Source of the DNA: Mycobacterium sp. DL440
Lineage (GTDB): Bacteria; Actinomycetota; Actinomycetes; Mycobacteriales; Mycobacteriaceae
NCBI RefSeq assembly: GCF_011745145.1
Contig: NZ_CP050191.1
Location: 2,284,984-2,348,983 of the forward strand
DNA length: 64,000 nt
Direction of reading: 5' to 3'
Position numbers and translations under genes: made by a program. Positions 7,886 through 16,396 of this stretch are shown piece after piece (the first letter of the stretch is position 1; each line of letters starts with the position of its first letter). Under the pieces are notes generated by a model that was not told the origin of the DNA, did not search any database, and was given only the letters and a program-made list of their open reading frames with translations.

Positions 7886-8695
7886 ATGACTCGTCCCGTC
7901 CGCGTCGCCGTACAGATCCAGCCCGGCGGCACGCCCGACTATCGCACGTGGCGCGACGCCGTCCTGGCCGCCGACGACCTCGGCGTCGACGTGATCTTCG
8001 GCTACGACCACTTCCACCGCCCGGCGATGAAGGCTCTCGTCGACGGCAAACCCGTCCTGTTCGACGAGCAACCCGACGTCGCCAACTTCGAGGGCTGGAC
8101 CGCGCTCGCGTCGTGGGGCGAGATCACCTCACACGCCGAGATCGGACTCCTCGTCACCGGCGTCGGTTACCGCAACGCGGACCTGCTCGCTGACATGGCG
8201 CGCACTGTCGACCACATCAGCGGCGGCCGGCTCATCCTCGGCCTCGGCGCGGGGTGGTACGAAAAAGACTACACCACTTACGGTTACGACTTCGGTACCT
8301 TCGGCTCCCGCTTCGATCTGTTCGACGAAAGCCTGATCCGCATCGAAAACCGGCTTGCTGCACTGATTCCGCCGCCCGTGCGCAAGCTGCCGATCCTCAT
8401 CGGCGGCACGGGCCCCAAGCGCTCACTGCCCGCCGTCGCCCGGCACGCCGACATCTGGCACGCGTTCCAGGACCTCGACGCGTTCCGCAGGTCCAGCGAC
8501 CGGGTCGACGAACTGGCAGCGACGTTCGGCCGCAACGGGGCCGATATCGAACGCTCGACGCTGTGGGAGAACGCCGACAGCGCCGACGCCTTCCGCGAAG
8601 CAGGCGTCACGTTGTTCCAGACCGAACTCACCGCCGACGACGGTTACGACCTCTCGTCGCTCAAGGAGGTGCTCACCTGGCGGGACAACGGGTGA
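7886..8695 (+). CDS. F420-dependent LLM-class (luciferase-like) oxidoreductase
   Basis: CAGGAG at 7875-7880 supports the ATG at 7886; an upstream in-frame ATG at 7811 is less likely. The 269-residue protein has the luciferase-like barrel signatures GVGYRNADLLADMARTVDHI followed by SGGRLILGLGAGWYEKDY, a hallmark of the actinobacterial F420-dependent LLM subfamily. Such enzymes transfer hydride between reduced cofactor F420 and diverse substrates. It is slightly shorter than typical 280-300 residue members. It stands alone, with a degraded MerR/peroxiredoxin locus convergent to it. Confidence 0.9.
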   Translation: MTRPVRVAVQIQPGGTPDYRTWRDAVLAADDLGVDVIFGYDHFHRPAMKALVDGKPVLFDEQPDVANFEGWTALASWGEITSHAEIGLLVTGVGYRNADLLADMARTVDHISGGRLILGLGAGWYEKDYTTYGYDFGTFGSRFDLFDESLIRIENRLAALIPPPVRKLPILIGGTGPKRSLPAVARHADIWHAFQDLDAFRRSSDRVDELAATFGRNGADIERSTLWENADSADAFREAGVTLFQTELTADDGYDLSSLKEVLTWRDNG

Positions 8696-8761
8696 CCCCT
8701 GCGGGTTTCTGACTCTGACTCACCGTGGTGTGCACGATGGTGTCTGACGGCACAGGGGTTC

Positions 8762-9201
8762 TCAGTCGGCCGGCGGTGCTTGTTTGTGGGCGCAGACGGC
8801 GGCCGCGACTTGGGAGGCGTGTGCGTCCGGTGGGAATATCGGGTAGAAGACGTGCTCGATCGCACCGTCGCGGATGGCCAGGGTGAGTCGTTTGAACAGC
8901 CTCGTTCCGGCGGCCTCAAACGTCGGCAGGTCCAATAGGCCGGCCAGGGTGAGGTCAGGGTCGGTGAGCACGTCGAAGGGCAGGCCGAGTCGTTCCACCA
9001 CTTCGTGTTGGTAGTCGGTGTCGTCCAACCACACAGCCGTGCGCGGTGGGCGGGGACCTGACGGACGTCGTCTTCGCGGTAGTTGCGGTAGCCGTTGAGC
9101 AGGCGCTCGGGAGCGAGCAGCCCCAACGACTCGTAATAGCGCACCGCCTCAGGTGTCACGCCCGCCCGACGGGCTAATTCACCGATGGTCATCCCGTCCA
9201 T
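8762..9201 (-). pseudogene. Scar joining a MerR regulator N-terminus to a peroxiredoxin C-terminus
   Basis: From 9201 (or the ATG at 9192) the first 45-50 codons encode a MerR winged helix: MTIGELARRAGVTPEAVRYY then ESLGLLAPERLLNGYRNYRE. Homology ends at about 9056. From about 9031, in a different frame, the DNA encodes WLDDTDYQHEVVERLGLPFD followed by FKRLTLAIRDGAIEHVFYPI, the C-terminal half of an AhpC/TSA-type peroxiredoxin, stopping at 8762. The MerR effector half and the peroxiredoxin half with the catalytic cysteine are both missing. A deletion between two neighbouring genes, or inside a MerR-peroxiredoxin fusion, is the simplest reading. The promoter in front is intact. Confidence 0.75.
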
Positions 9202-9209
9202 GTCCCAAC

Positions 9210-9242
9210 GCTAAACCTTGCCATAAGGGGCAACGGTCAAGG
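9210..9242 (-). promoter_or_regulatory. MerR-type promoter with 19-base spacer
   Basis: On the minus strand TTGACC (9240-9235) and TTTAGC (9215-9210) are separated by exactly 19 bases, the over-long spacer that defines MerR-controlled promoters. A dyad with CCTTG and CAAGG outer arms spans the spacer (9216-9242). It drives the degraded MerR frame, so the operator has outlived its regulator. Confidence 0.65.
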
Positions 9243-9378
9243 CGTGGCCCGCAAATGGTGGCGATTCCCACGTATCGGATTACGCGAAGAATACAATTCG
9301 TTTTGAATCCACGGAGATTTGAACGTTATCTCGTGGTGCGTCGCGATGAGTTTTGCCCTCCGGCGCAGTCTGATGTGC

Positions 9379-9945
9379 ATGGGCAGACTCATCTATGGCT
9401 TCAATGTGTCGGTGGACGGGTACATCGCCGACGCCCAAGCCAACATCGACTGGTCCGATCCGAGCGAAGAACTGCACCAGTACTGGAACGACTTCGAGCG
9501 GGAGACCGCCCTGGCGTTCTACGGGCGGCGGCTCTACGAACTGATGTCCGCGTACTGGCCGACCGCCGACAAGGACCCGGACGCCACCCCTCTGATCGTC
9601 GACTTCGCCCACATTTGGCGCGACATGCCCAAGGTCGTGTTCTCGCGCACCCTGGAGTCCGTCGACTGGAACTCCCGGCTGGAACGCGGCGACCCGGTCG
9701 AGGTGGTAACGAAGCTGAAAGCCGAAACCGACGGCAGGCTGGAGGTGGCCGGCGCGACGCTGGCCGCACCGATCGTGCAGGCCGGACTCGTGGACGAGTA
9801 CCGGATCGTGATCGCACCCACCGCCGTGGGTGGCGGCACCCCGTTCTTCCCAACACTGCCGTCATGGATCTCGCTGCGACTGTTGGAGAACCGTACCTTC
9901 CCGTGCGGCACGGTCCTGCTGCGATACGAGGCCACACGCGACTGA
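9379..9945 (+). CDS. Dihydrofolate-reductase-family protein (RibD C-terminal domain)
   Basis: The 188-residue protein opens with MGRLIYGFNVSVDGYIADAQ, the first strand and loop of the RibD-C/DHFR-like fold, and contains FYGRRLYELMSAYWPTADKD, KVVFSRTLESVDWNSRL and VQAGLVDEYRIVIAPTAVGG, the core motifs of this family. The family binds NADPH and reduces pterin- or pyrimidine-like substrates; the exact substrate of such stand-alone actinobacterial copies is generally unknown. I chose the ATG at 9379 because the homology begins there. It stands alone, convergent to a hydrolase remnant. Confidence 0.9.
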   Translation: MGRLIYGFNVSVDGYIADAQANIDWSDPSEELHQYWNDFERETALAFYGRRLYELMSAYWPTADKDPDATPLIVDFAHIWRDMPKVVFSRTLESVDWNSRLERGDPVEVVTKLKAETDGRLEVAGATLAAPIVQAGLVDEYRIVIAPTAVGGGTPFFPTLPSWISLRLLENRTFPCGTVLLRYEATRD

Positions 9946-9969
9946 TCGGACTTGTAGAACGGGCATCAC

Positions 9970-10110
9970 TCAGTCCGTGGCGGAGACGATTCGGTCCAGC
10001 AGCCACGAATTGACGCCGTCGAGCGCCAATTGGGCCATGGCCGTTGGATGTCCAGTGAACCCGTGGGGCGAATCAGGATAGATCCGTAGACCGGCGGGGG
10101 TCTGCGCGCG
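9970..10110 (-). pseudogene. C-terminal remnant of an alpha/beta hydrolase
   Basis: On the minus strand the frame ending in TGA at 9970-9972 reads RAQTPAGLRIYPDSPHGFTG followed by HPTAMAQLALDGVNSWLLDR. The IYPDSPHGF stretch is the catalytic-histidine loop of alpha/beta hydrolases. Upstream of about 10110 the frame is closed and homology appears to jump frame, so the nucleophile half is lost. It lies 145 bases downstream of the amidase gene on the same strand and fills most of the interval 9946-10254. Confidence 0.6.
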
Positions 10111-10254
10111 ACGAAATACGCTCCCGCTGCGTCATTTTCGGCGACAGCCTCCACCAGCCGAGACCGGCCTCGCGGGGCCGCCACCCTGACCGAGCTACGA
10201 GTCCAACGTCGATAACTATGCCTCCCAAACCGGCCGGAACATTCCTGGTGCGCC

Positions 10255-11706
10255 CTACTTCGGTGCGTGGAAACCGCCGATCTGCTGTTCGAGCAGCTCG
10301 GCCAGCCTCAGTGTGGTGCGGTCCTCGAACATCGGACCGATGAGCTGCACTCCCACCGGCAGCCCCTCCGAAGAATGACCCGCAGGTATGGCAGTGGCGG
10401 GCAGGCCGGGCATCGTGGCCAGACCGGCCCACACGAGCTGGTCGAAGAACGCGTACTCGACGCCGTCAATATCGATCCGACGTTCCAACAGATCCGGATT
10501 GTGGTCGTGCGGGAACGCGGGAGTCGGCGTGATCGGACACACCACGGCGTCGAACTCGGCGAACAACTGTCGCCAGCCGTGGCGGTGGAGCTCGCGACGG
10601 TTGTTCACCTCGATCCAGTCGCGGTGACTCAACACCATGCCGCGCAACCGCGCCGCGTCGAGACTCTGGTCGTCAGCACTCAGACCGGCGGCGCGGGTCC
10701 TCAACTGCTCGTACGCGTCGACAGGAAATCGTGCTGCGGAGCCAGAAAACAGCAGCTGCGTGTACAGCAACGCGGCTTCAGCCAAATCGGGTAGCAGCAG
10801 ACTGTGCCGTTCGACGCGGGCGCCACTGGAGATAAGGGCGTCAGCCACGCGGTTGATGCCGGCGCGCACCGCGGTCCCTGTAGCAATGAACGGATGCTGG
10901 TCGAGGACCAGAACTCTGAAGTCGCCCAGTGCGTCGTGGCGCGGGGGCGGCAGCGTCACTTTGTGCGCGACGCCGAGCGTCAGCGGGTCCGGTCCGGCCA
11001 TCACGTCGAGCAGGAGTGCGAGGTCGCGGGCAGTGCGCGCCATCGGACCGACGACAGCGAGATCGGCCTCGGTCGGCAAGGCGGGCGCAGGCGGCGGGGT
11101 CATCCCGCGCATCGCGGCCAGCCCCAGCGTTGGCTTGTGCGCGTAGATGCCGCAGAAATGTGCCGGGGTCCGCAGTGACCCGGCGAGGTCGGAACCGATG
11201 GACAGTACACCGAATCCGGAGGCCAGGGCCGCGGCCGAGCCACCGGACGATCCGCCCGACGTGCGACTGTGATCCCACGGATTGTTGGTGGTGCCGTAGA
11301 TCTCGTTGAAGCTCTGGATATCTTGCAGCCCCAATGGGACGTTGGTCTTACCGAGTACCACCGCGCCGGCAGCCTTGAGCCGCGACACCTGTACCGCGTC
11401 CTCCGCCGGCACAAAGTCCCGGTACTGGGGCATTCCCCAGGTCGTGGGCAGCCCGGCCATGTTGTAGGACTCCTTGACCGTCACCGGAATACCCAGCAGC
11501 GGCCGATCCGTACCCCGGGCACGCGCCCGGTCGGCGTGCCGCGCAGACTCCCGCGCACGGTCGAAGTCGGGCACACAGATCGCGTTGATCGCCGCGTCAT
11601 CCCGCTCGATCCCAGCGATCGCCGCCTCGGTCAATTCCACCGAGGACACTTCGCCAGCGCGCAACGCGACGGCCACCTCACCGGCCGACTGAAAATTCCA
11701 CTCCAT
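10255..11706 (-). CDS. Amidase-signature-family hydrolase
   Basis: The 483-residue protein carries the full amidase signature: Lys78 in LGIPVTVKES, the glycine/serine loop RTSGGSSGGS with cis-Ser153, and the nucleophile Ser177 in GSDLAGSLR. The 24-residue spacing between the two serines matches fatty-acid amide hydrolase. The family hydrolyses amides, including aryl, acyl and peptide-like substrates, to acid and ammonia or amine. The nucleophile loop is GSDLAGS where most members have GSDIGGS. It appears monocistronic; a hydrolase remnant lies downstream on the same strand. Confidence 0.94.
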   Translation of the reverse strand: MEWNFQSAGEVAVALRAGEVSSVELTEAAIAGIERDDAAINAICVPDFDRARESARHADRARARGTDRPLLGIPVTVKESYNMAGLPTTWGMPQYRDFVPAEDAVQVSRLKAAGAVVLGKTNVPLGLQDIQSFNEIYGTTNNPWDHSRTSGGSSGGSAAALASGFGVLSIGSDLAGSLRTPAHFCGIYAHKPTLGLAAMRGMTPPPAPALPTEADLAVVGPMARTARDLALLLDVMAGPDPLTLGVAHKVTLPPPRHDALGDFRVLVLDQHPFIATGTAVRAGINRVADALISSGARVERHSLLLPDLAEAALLYTQLLFSGSAARFPVDAYEQLRTRAAGLSADDQSLDAARLRGMVLSHRDWIEVNNRRELHRHGWRQLFAEFDAVVCPITPTPAFPHDHNPDLLERRIDIDGVEYAFFDQLVWAGLATMPGLPATAIPAGHSSEGLPVGVQLIGPMFEDRTTLRLAELLEQQIGGFHAPK

Positions 11707-11848
11707 GAATCCGACGCTAAAGGTCCACGATCGAAGCCATAAAATCCCAATTCCGGCAACAGGAAAGTTCCGTTCGACGCCGACCTACACGACACCACGT
11801 ATCAGGCTGTGTAGCAGCATCTTTCATGCCCCGCTTCGGCACCGTCAG

Positions 11849-12457
11849 CTACAGCCCGGATGGCACGACCTTGTCGTTGACCGTCACCTCGACCTGGCCG
11901 GTCTTCGCGTTGTACTCGATCCTGCCGTGCTCGAACGTCGACACGAGCAGATCGCCGTCGGCGTTCTCGTCGCTCGTGGGGACGCCCAACGGGCCTGCCG
12001 AGCCGTTGTCGCCGGTCACCACGGGAACGCCGCCCGGGTCGCGTGGGACATTCCAGGCCTCCCGGATCTTGCCCGCGACGATATACGCCGGCGTGCCCAC
12101 CGCGTCGTTCTTGGCGACGATCACGCCGCCCTGGAACTGCTGGAACACCACGCCACTGTCCCGGGTGCCCGCGTTGCGGTCGCCCGTCAGCGGCTTGCCG
12201 AGCGTCTCCTTCTGTTTCTCGGTTGCCGACGAGTACTTGGCAGCGATCGGGCCGGTCAGCGTCACTTCGACGTCTCTCTCGCCGACGAGCTTCACTTGAG
12301 CGGACTGCGCCGGGTTCTGAACCGTGGAGGTGGAGATCAATCCGACCTGAGGCGTCACCGACGCGTCGACGCCCTTGTCATTGCTACAGCCCGCGGTGAT
12401 CAGCGCGACGGCGGCCAGGCCGGCAAGTGCCGTTTGGCGGTATGCGCTCGTCCTCAT
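11849..12457 (-). CDS. Exported lipoprotein with LGFP-like repeats
   Basis: Starting at the ATG at 12455-12457, preceded by AGAGGAAA, the 202-residue product has a lipoprotein signal peptide ending LITAGC (lipobox Cys at about residue 24). The mature part contains two LGFP-type repeats, recognisable from LGKPLTGDRNAGTRD, FQGGVIVAKNDAVGTPAYIV and GPLGVPTSDE. LGFP repeats are common in actinobacterial envelope proteins and are thought to anchor to the cell wall; this short form resembles esterase-free LGFP lipoproteins. It appears monocistronic on the minus strand. Confidence 0.85.
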   Translation of the reverse strand: MRTSAYRQTALAGLAAVALITAGCSNDKGVDASVTPQVGLISTSTVQNPAQSAQVKLVGERDVEVTLTGPIAAKYSSATEKQKETLGKPLTGDRNAGTRDSGVVFQQFQGGVIVAKNDAVGTPAYIVAGKIREAWNVPRDPGGVPVVTGDNGSAGPLGVPTSDENADGDLLVSTFEHGRIEYNAKTGQVEVTVNDKVVPSGL

Positions 12458-12633
12458 GGGTTTCCTCTCGCGTGTACCTGCGGTGTGGGTCAAGTTACAA
12501 CTGAACCCTCGTCCGGCCGGGACCATACCCCAACCACTTGAGTGGCGCAGACGATCGCGGTCCGCCCGACACCGACGATGTGGTCGCCTACTACGGCATT
12601 ACCAAGTCGGTCTGACGGGTTGGGGGTGAAGGA

Positions 12634-13314
12634 TTACGTGATCGGTTGCAGCGGGGTGCTGACGGCGTGGCTGTACAAGTCTGCGGCAGCGCTCATCGCG
12701 GCCTTGACGGTGTTGTAGTAGTGAGTTCCGACCCCGCCACCGCGGTACTTGAGCAGCTGTGGGTTCTGCGCGAGCGTGGCCGCCAGCACCGCGTCGCTGC
12801 TGATGCCGTATTTCTTGAACGCCTCAGTGAACCGGGCGATGAACCGGGCGATCGACTTGTTGGGGTCTTGGCGCTCGTCGACGGTGCCGAAACTGGCCTT
12901 CTCCTGGAACAGGCCGATGACCTCATCCGCCGCGCCCCCTGAGCCGCCGTAGGCCTGCACACCGCCGGAGGCGGTCGGGCGGAAAGTGGACTCGATTTTC
13001 GCGGTGGCGATGATGGTCTTGATCTGGTCTTCGTTCAGCCTGGCGGCTTGGCCCTGGCTCACGATGGCCTTGACGATGTCCTGCGCGCTGGAGTTCTTGG
13101 TCACGACCACAGGTCTGGGGGTGATGGCTGCAGGCTTCTTGGCGACTGTGTCCCCCGCCGGCGGTCGCTCAACCGCCACCACCGCATGCCGCTCCGTCGG
13201 AGCAGAAAGCAGAGTGGCACCGCCGAGGCCAGAAACAACGAGAACAGCGGTGACGATCTTCTTTACTTGTCTATGTTTTCCGAACGTCTGGATCGGTCCG
13301 CCGAACTTCAGCAT
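12634..13314 (-). CDS. Exported lysozyme-like (transglycosylase-fold) protein
   Basis: From the ATG at 13312-13314 the 226-residue protein has a basic N-terminus and one membrane segment (VKKIVTAVLVVSGLGGATLL), then a low-complexity linker, and a C-terminal lysozyme-like domain. There AKIESTFRPTASGG supplies the probable catalytic Glu and EVIGLFQEKASFGT the GLFQ motif of SLT-type transglycosylases. It should act on peptidoglycan outside the membrane. A much longer frame upstream is not supported by homology. A CRP-type site lies 251 bases upstream of the start, implying a long leader. Confidence 0.8.
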   Translation of the reverse strand: MLKFGGPIQTFGKHRQVKKIVTAVLVVSGLGGATLLSAPTERHAVVAVERPPAGDTVAKKPAAITPRPVVVTKNSSAQDIVKAIVSQGQAARLNEDQIKTIIATAKIESTFRPTASGGVQAYGGSGGAADEVIGLFQEKASFGTVDERQDPNKSIARFIARFTEAFKKYGISSDAVLAATLAQNPQLLKYRGGGVGTHYYNTVKAAMSAAADLYSHAVSTPLQPIT

Positions 13315-13773
13315 GGGTTTACTCGCTTCTGTGGTTTGAGGGTGTGGAGCCGTGTCAGACACGAACACCCCTCCCACCGCGCTTCTGGACGCCGAGAAGA
13401 CAGGGATGGCCCGTGCACTGGTCGCTCTGCGGCGACCAGGCGCCGATCCGACCAAATGCGCGCGAGTAAAAGTTTGCTACGTGCGATTACGGCCGAAGCG
13501 ACGCAATAGTCGACCCGCCGCCGACACGTCACATTTGTGGCAACTACCACCCTTATTGCCAGAATGTGATCGGTGTCACCTCACCTGGCACTACAGAGGT
13601 GTAGTAATTAGCCGAGAACTGTAATAGAACATCCGAGATCTGGCAAAACGCCAGCGAGGATTCGTTCATGAGCGGCTAGCAAAGCCAGGATTGACAACCG
13701 GCTATTCGTTTGCCGAGAGGCCAGTCGCGGTGCTTTGTCAGACGTGTTCTCGCCCAGTTCGTCGCGCGCGACA
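13315..13773. other. 459-base interval without a gene
   Basis: I see no convincing coding sequence here. The interval lies upstream of the lysozyme-like gene (start 13314) and downstream of the CBM2 gene (end 13774), both on the minus strand. It contains a good CRP-type dyad (13565-13580) and an AT-richer patch at 13595-13625. It therefore looks like a long promoter and 5' leader of the lysozyme-like gene. Confidence 0.5.
13565..13580. promoter_or_regulatory. CRP (Rv3676-type) binding-site candidate
   Basis: TGTGATCGGTGTCACC matches the CRP/FNR consensus TGTGA-N6-TCACA at 9 of 10 defined positions. It lies 251 bases upstream of the lysozyme-like gene on the minus strand and serves no other start. 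In M. tuberculosis the CRP homologue activates rpfA, a related wall-lytic gene, which makes the placement plausible. Confidence 0.5.
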
Positions 13774-14202
13774 CTAGGTGCACAAATATTGTCCGTTGAG
13801 AACGCAATTCGACGGCGGTACGTACGAGCCAGACAACACGCCCCTGAGGCCGCCGGTGGCGGTGCCGCCGGGTGCGATGATGCGATTCCAATTCGCGGGC
13901 GTGAGCACATAGTGCGTGCCATACCGCGTGAGGTTGCTACTCCACGTGTGCGAGACGGATTCGCCCATCGGCAAGTCGAATTCAAGCTTCCAATCCGATA
14001 GCGGCACCGTGCTCGGGTTGGTGATGGTGAAGTGGCCGATGAAACCGGTCTGCCACGTCGATGACACCGATAACCTCGCCGCGGGCGCAGCCGCATGAGC
14101 TACGGGGGCGATGACGAGTCCGGGAATGGAAACCATCAACGCCGACATGGTTGCGTGAAGCGCTGTGCGCCAGTGCTTCACGTATTTGTCCAATCCCGCC
14201 AT
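13774..14202 (-). CDS. Secreted carbohydrate-binding (CBM2) protein, Rv1987-like
   Basis: The ATG at 14200-14202 gives exactly 142 residues, the size I recall for M. tuberculosis Rv1987. A signal peptide (ATMSALMVSIPGLVIAPVAH ending AHA before AAPAARL) is followed by one family-2 carbohydrate-binding module: VSSTWQTGFIGHFTITNPST, LSDWKLEFDLPMGESVSHTW, and NWNRIIAPGGTATGG, containing the exposed tryptophans that stack on sugar rings. A CNG...CT pair near the C-terminus may form the CBM disulphide. There is no catalytic domain, so the protein is a stand-alone cellulose/chitin-binding protein. A longer upstream start is open but removes the signal peptide from the N-terminus. Confidence 0.88.
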   Translation of the reverse strand: MAGLDKYVKHWRTALHATMSALMVSIPGLVIAPVAHAAAPAARLSVSSTWQTGFIGHFTITNPSTVPLSDWKLEFDLPMGESVSHTWSSNLTRYGTHYVLTPANWNRIIAPGGTATGGLRGVLSGSYVPPSNCVLNGQYLCT

Positions 14203-14458
14203 AGTGGCCAAAGTTAAAGCCAAACGGGCGATATCGGCGCTGCGCATCGCGGGTAAGCGGCCGTTCCTTTGCGCAACTGAAACCGTCACGCAACCTCCAG
14301 CCTCCTCGGCCCCTGAATCTCGCGGTCCCATTCAGCCCAAAATTGGTTCGTGAAACCTTCATCCCGGTCGGCGAGCGTATGTATAAACTTCGTCAGCCGA
14401 CGATGGCTGGGAACATGCGGAGCGTTGTGGTCATCCGCCGGAAACGATCGGGACAGCC

Positions 14459-15781
14459 ATGGGTCGGCACAGTGCCTCGTATATCGCAGCGCAACAACGA
14501 GTTTCCACCGGACCGACCGCTCCGGAAGCGGCAATGTACGTGGGTCGCGTCGGTCTGTTGGCGCTGGCCTTGGGTATCGGTGCGGTGATTGCAGGAAACG
14601 CTGGAATCGCCAATGCCGAAGGCTCCGCAGACAATAACGCGGGTGGTCCCACTGCACATTCGTCGGATTCATCGACCGACGCCGGCACGGTCAAGGGATC
14701 GGCCTCAGTCAGATCGCCTGCCGTCAAGACGCGCAAACCCAGGTTGTCACCCGCCCCAAGGATCAAGCTGGCTCACAGCCGCAGGGCGTCGCTCGGGGAT
14801 CAACGCTCGCGCCTGATTGCCACGCCGACCGCAGACCCGACTCCCACCGCAGACCTGCCCGTACGCCGTCCGGGCGACAGCGCTGCCGAGCCAGTCCGTG
14901 CCCCCGGTCTCAAGCCCCTCCGTGCGGTGCCCTCGCCCGCCGAGGCGATCAATCAATCGTCTGCCCCTTCGCCTTCGCCGACCGCTAGGGCCCCGATGTC
15001 CGCAGCGGCGGCGAATCCCGGTGGCGCACCGGAAGTACCGATGCCGATGGTGCAGGCCATGCTGCAGTTGGTTCACCGGGAAGTCGAACGCTTTGCCCTC
15101 GGCGCCAACCACTTCGGACCGGCGGCGGTTTCCACCCCGATCGGGGTCAACGCGGTCCCGGCGATTGCACCCGGGGTCCCGACCCCCGCTGACCAGGTCC
15201 CCACGGTCTACGGCGATATCGGCAAATGGATGCTGCAGTCCGACGCGCAGATATCGGATTACGGTGGGCTGCCGTATGGCGGCAGGACGGTCTTGGAACC
15301 GGTCAACGTCATCATCGTCGACCCCACGTCGACATCGGCTGCTGAGGCCGCGTGCAAGCTCAACACGGTGATGTTCTGGTCCGGCTTTCCCGCCCAGCCC
15401 GTTCACAGCACCGGGTTCCAAGGCACGATTGACGACGTCACCTACGGGCAGCAGCCCACTGGCCCGTTGTTGGGCTACTCCGACAACTTGTTCCTGTTCC
15501 CCAACAATCATGGCCGCATCTTCGGACCTGACCCGGTGGAGACCAGCGCCGGGTATGTCTGGAGTGGCTCGTTCAGCACCGAACAGTTCGTCATCTACGA
15601 CCTGTTGCCCAGACACGCATACGTCTCGTCCAACCTCGCCCGCAATGCGCTGGCAATGCGGCTCATCGCGAGCGGCCGGGCAACCTATGGCGGCATGGTC
15701 CCGTTGGACAACTCGTACAACACCGCCACCACGACAACCGGCGACCATGACGGTTACGCCGTGGTCATCGTCTTGAAGTAG
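14459..15781 (+). CDS. Large exported protein with Pro/Ser/Ala linker and a mycobacterial C-terminal domain
   Basis: The 440-residue product has an N-terminal hydrophobic segment (YVGRVGLLALALGIGAVIAG then NAGIANAEG) consistent with export. A low-complexity linker of about 140 residues rich in Pro, Ala, Ser and Thr follows, and then a compact C-terminal domain of about 200 residues beginning VYGDIGKWMLQSDAQISDYG. That domain includes VNVIIVDPTSTSAAEAACKL, YGQQPTGPLLGYSDNLFLFP and TTTGDHDGYAVVIVL. I recognise it as a type seen in mycobacterial secreted proteins but know no function. An alternative start is the Met at residue 26. No operon partner is visible. Confidence 0.8.
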   Translation: MGRHSASYIAAQQRVSTGPTAPEAAMYVGRVGLLALALGIGAVIAGNAGIANAEGSADNNAGGPTAHSSDSSTDAGTVKGSASVRSPAVKTRKPRLSPAPRIKLAHSRRASLGDQRSRLIATPTADPTPTADLPVRRPGDSAAEPVRAPGLKPLRAVPSPAEAINQSSAPSPSPTARAPMSAAAANPGGAPEVPMPMVQAMLQLVHREVERFALGANHFGPAAVSTPIGVNAVPAIAPGVPTPADQVPTVYGDIGKWMLQSDAQISDYGGLPYGGRTVLEPVNVIIVDPTSTSAAEAACKLNTVMFWSGFPAQPVHSTGFQGTIDDVTYGQQPTGPLLGYSDNLFLFPNNHGRIFGPDPVETSAGYVWSGSFSTEQFVIYDLLPRHAYVSSNLARNALAMRLIASGRATYGGMVPLDNSYNTATTTTGDHDGYAVVIVLK

Positions 15782-15822
15782 ACGCGACACCGACACCGCC
15801 AATCCACCGAGCAGAGGCACCG

Positions 15823-16284
15823 ATGACCCACAGCGGGGGAACACCGTTCGACACGCACCCCGACTACGAACCGGTCGGTGCGACCGATCCACGCGATCTC
15901 ACGCTGCCCCTGTACGGAGCGACATTCGGCCAGGCATTGTCGCGGTTCTTTCGCAGCCCTGCCCGCTTCTCCGGCCGTGCGTCTCGCAGTGAGTACTGGT
16001 GGGTCATGGCCGCACTCGGAGTCGTCGCCTTCGTCTGCGGGATGTTGGCCGCTGGCTTCGAAGAAGACAGCACACTCGGGCTCACGTTCCTGGTAATCCT
16101 GCTGATATTCATCCTGGCGTGCGCGGTTCCAGGCTGGGCACTCTTGGTCCGCCGGCTCCACGACGCCGACCTGTCAGGATGGCTGTCCCTACTGACCGTG
16201 TTGCCGTACATCGGATTCGTGATCCAGATCGTCTTCGGTGTGCTGCCGCCCAAACACTTTGGCGAGCGTTTCGACCGCCGTTGA
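15823..16284 (+). CDS. DUF805 inner-membrane protein
   Basis: The 153-residue protein matches the DUF805 plan: a cytosolic lead, the motif FRSPARFSGRASRSEYWWVM, three membrane segments, and the second motif LLVRRLHDADLSGWLSLL. The paired RASRSEYWW and RRLHD motifs are diagnostic. Its role is unknown; the family is often encoded beside stress or transport genes. It begins 41 bases after the exported 440-residue protein and could be co-transcribed with it. Confidence 0.9.
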   Translation: MTHSGGTPFDTHPDYEPVGATDPRDLTLPLYGATFGQALSRFFRSPARFSGRASRSEYWWVMAALGVVAFVCGMLAAGFEEDSTLGLTFLVILLIFILACAVPGWALLVRRLHDADLSGWLSLLTVLPYIGFVIQIVFGVLPPKHFGERFDRR

Positions 16285-16396
16285 GAAGCGCACGGCCCTG
16301 CGGTCACCGAACCCTCACGTTCGTAACGTGGTGGCGGAGAAATCCGAGTTCCGCCACCACCCGGTTACAAACGCGGCATGACCAGCGGACCGCACT

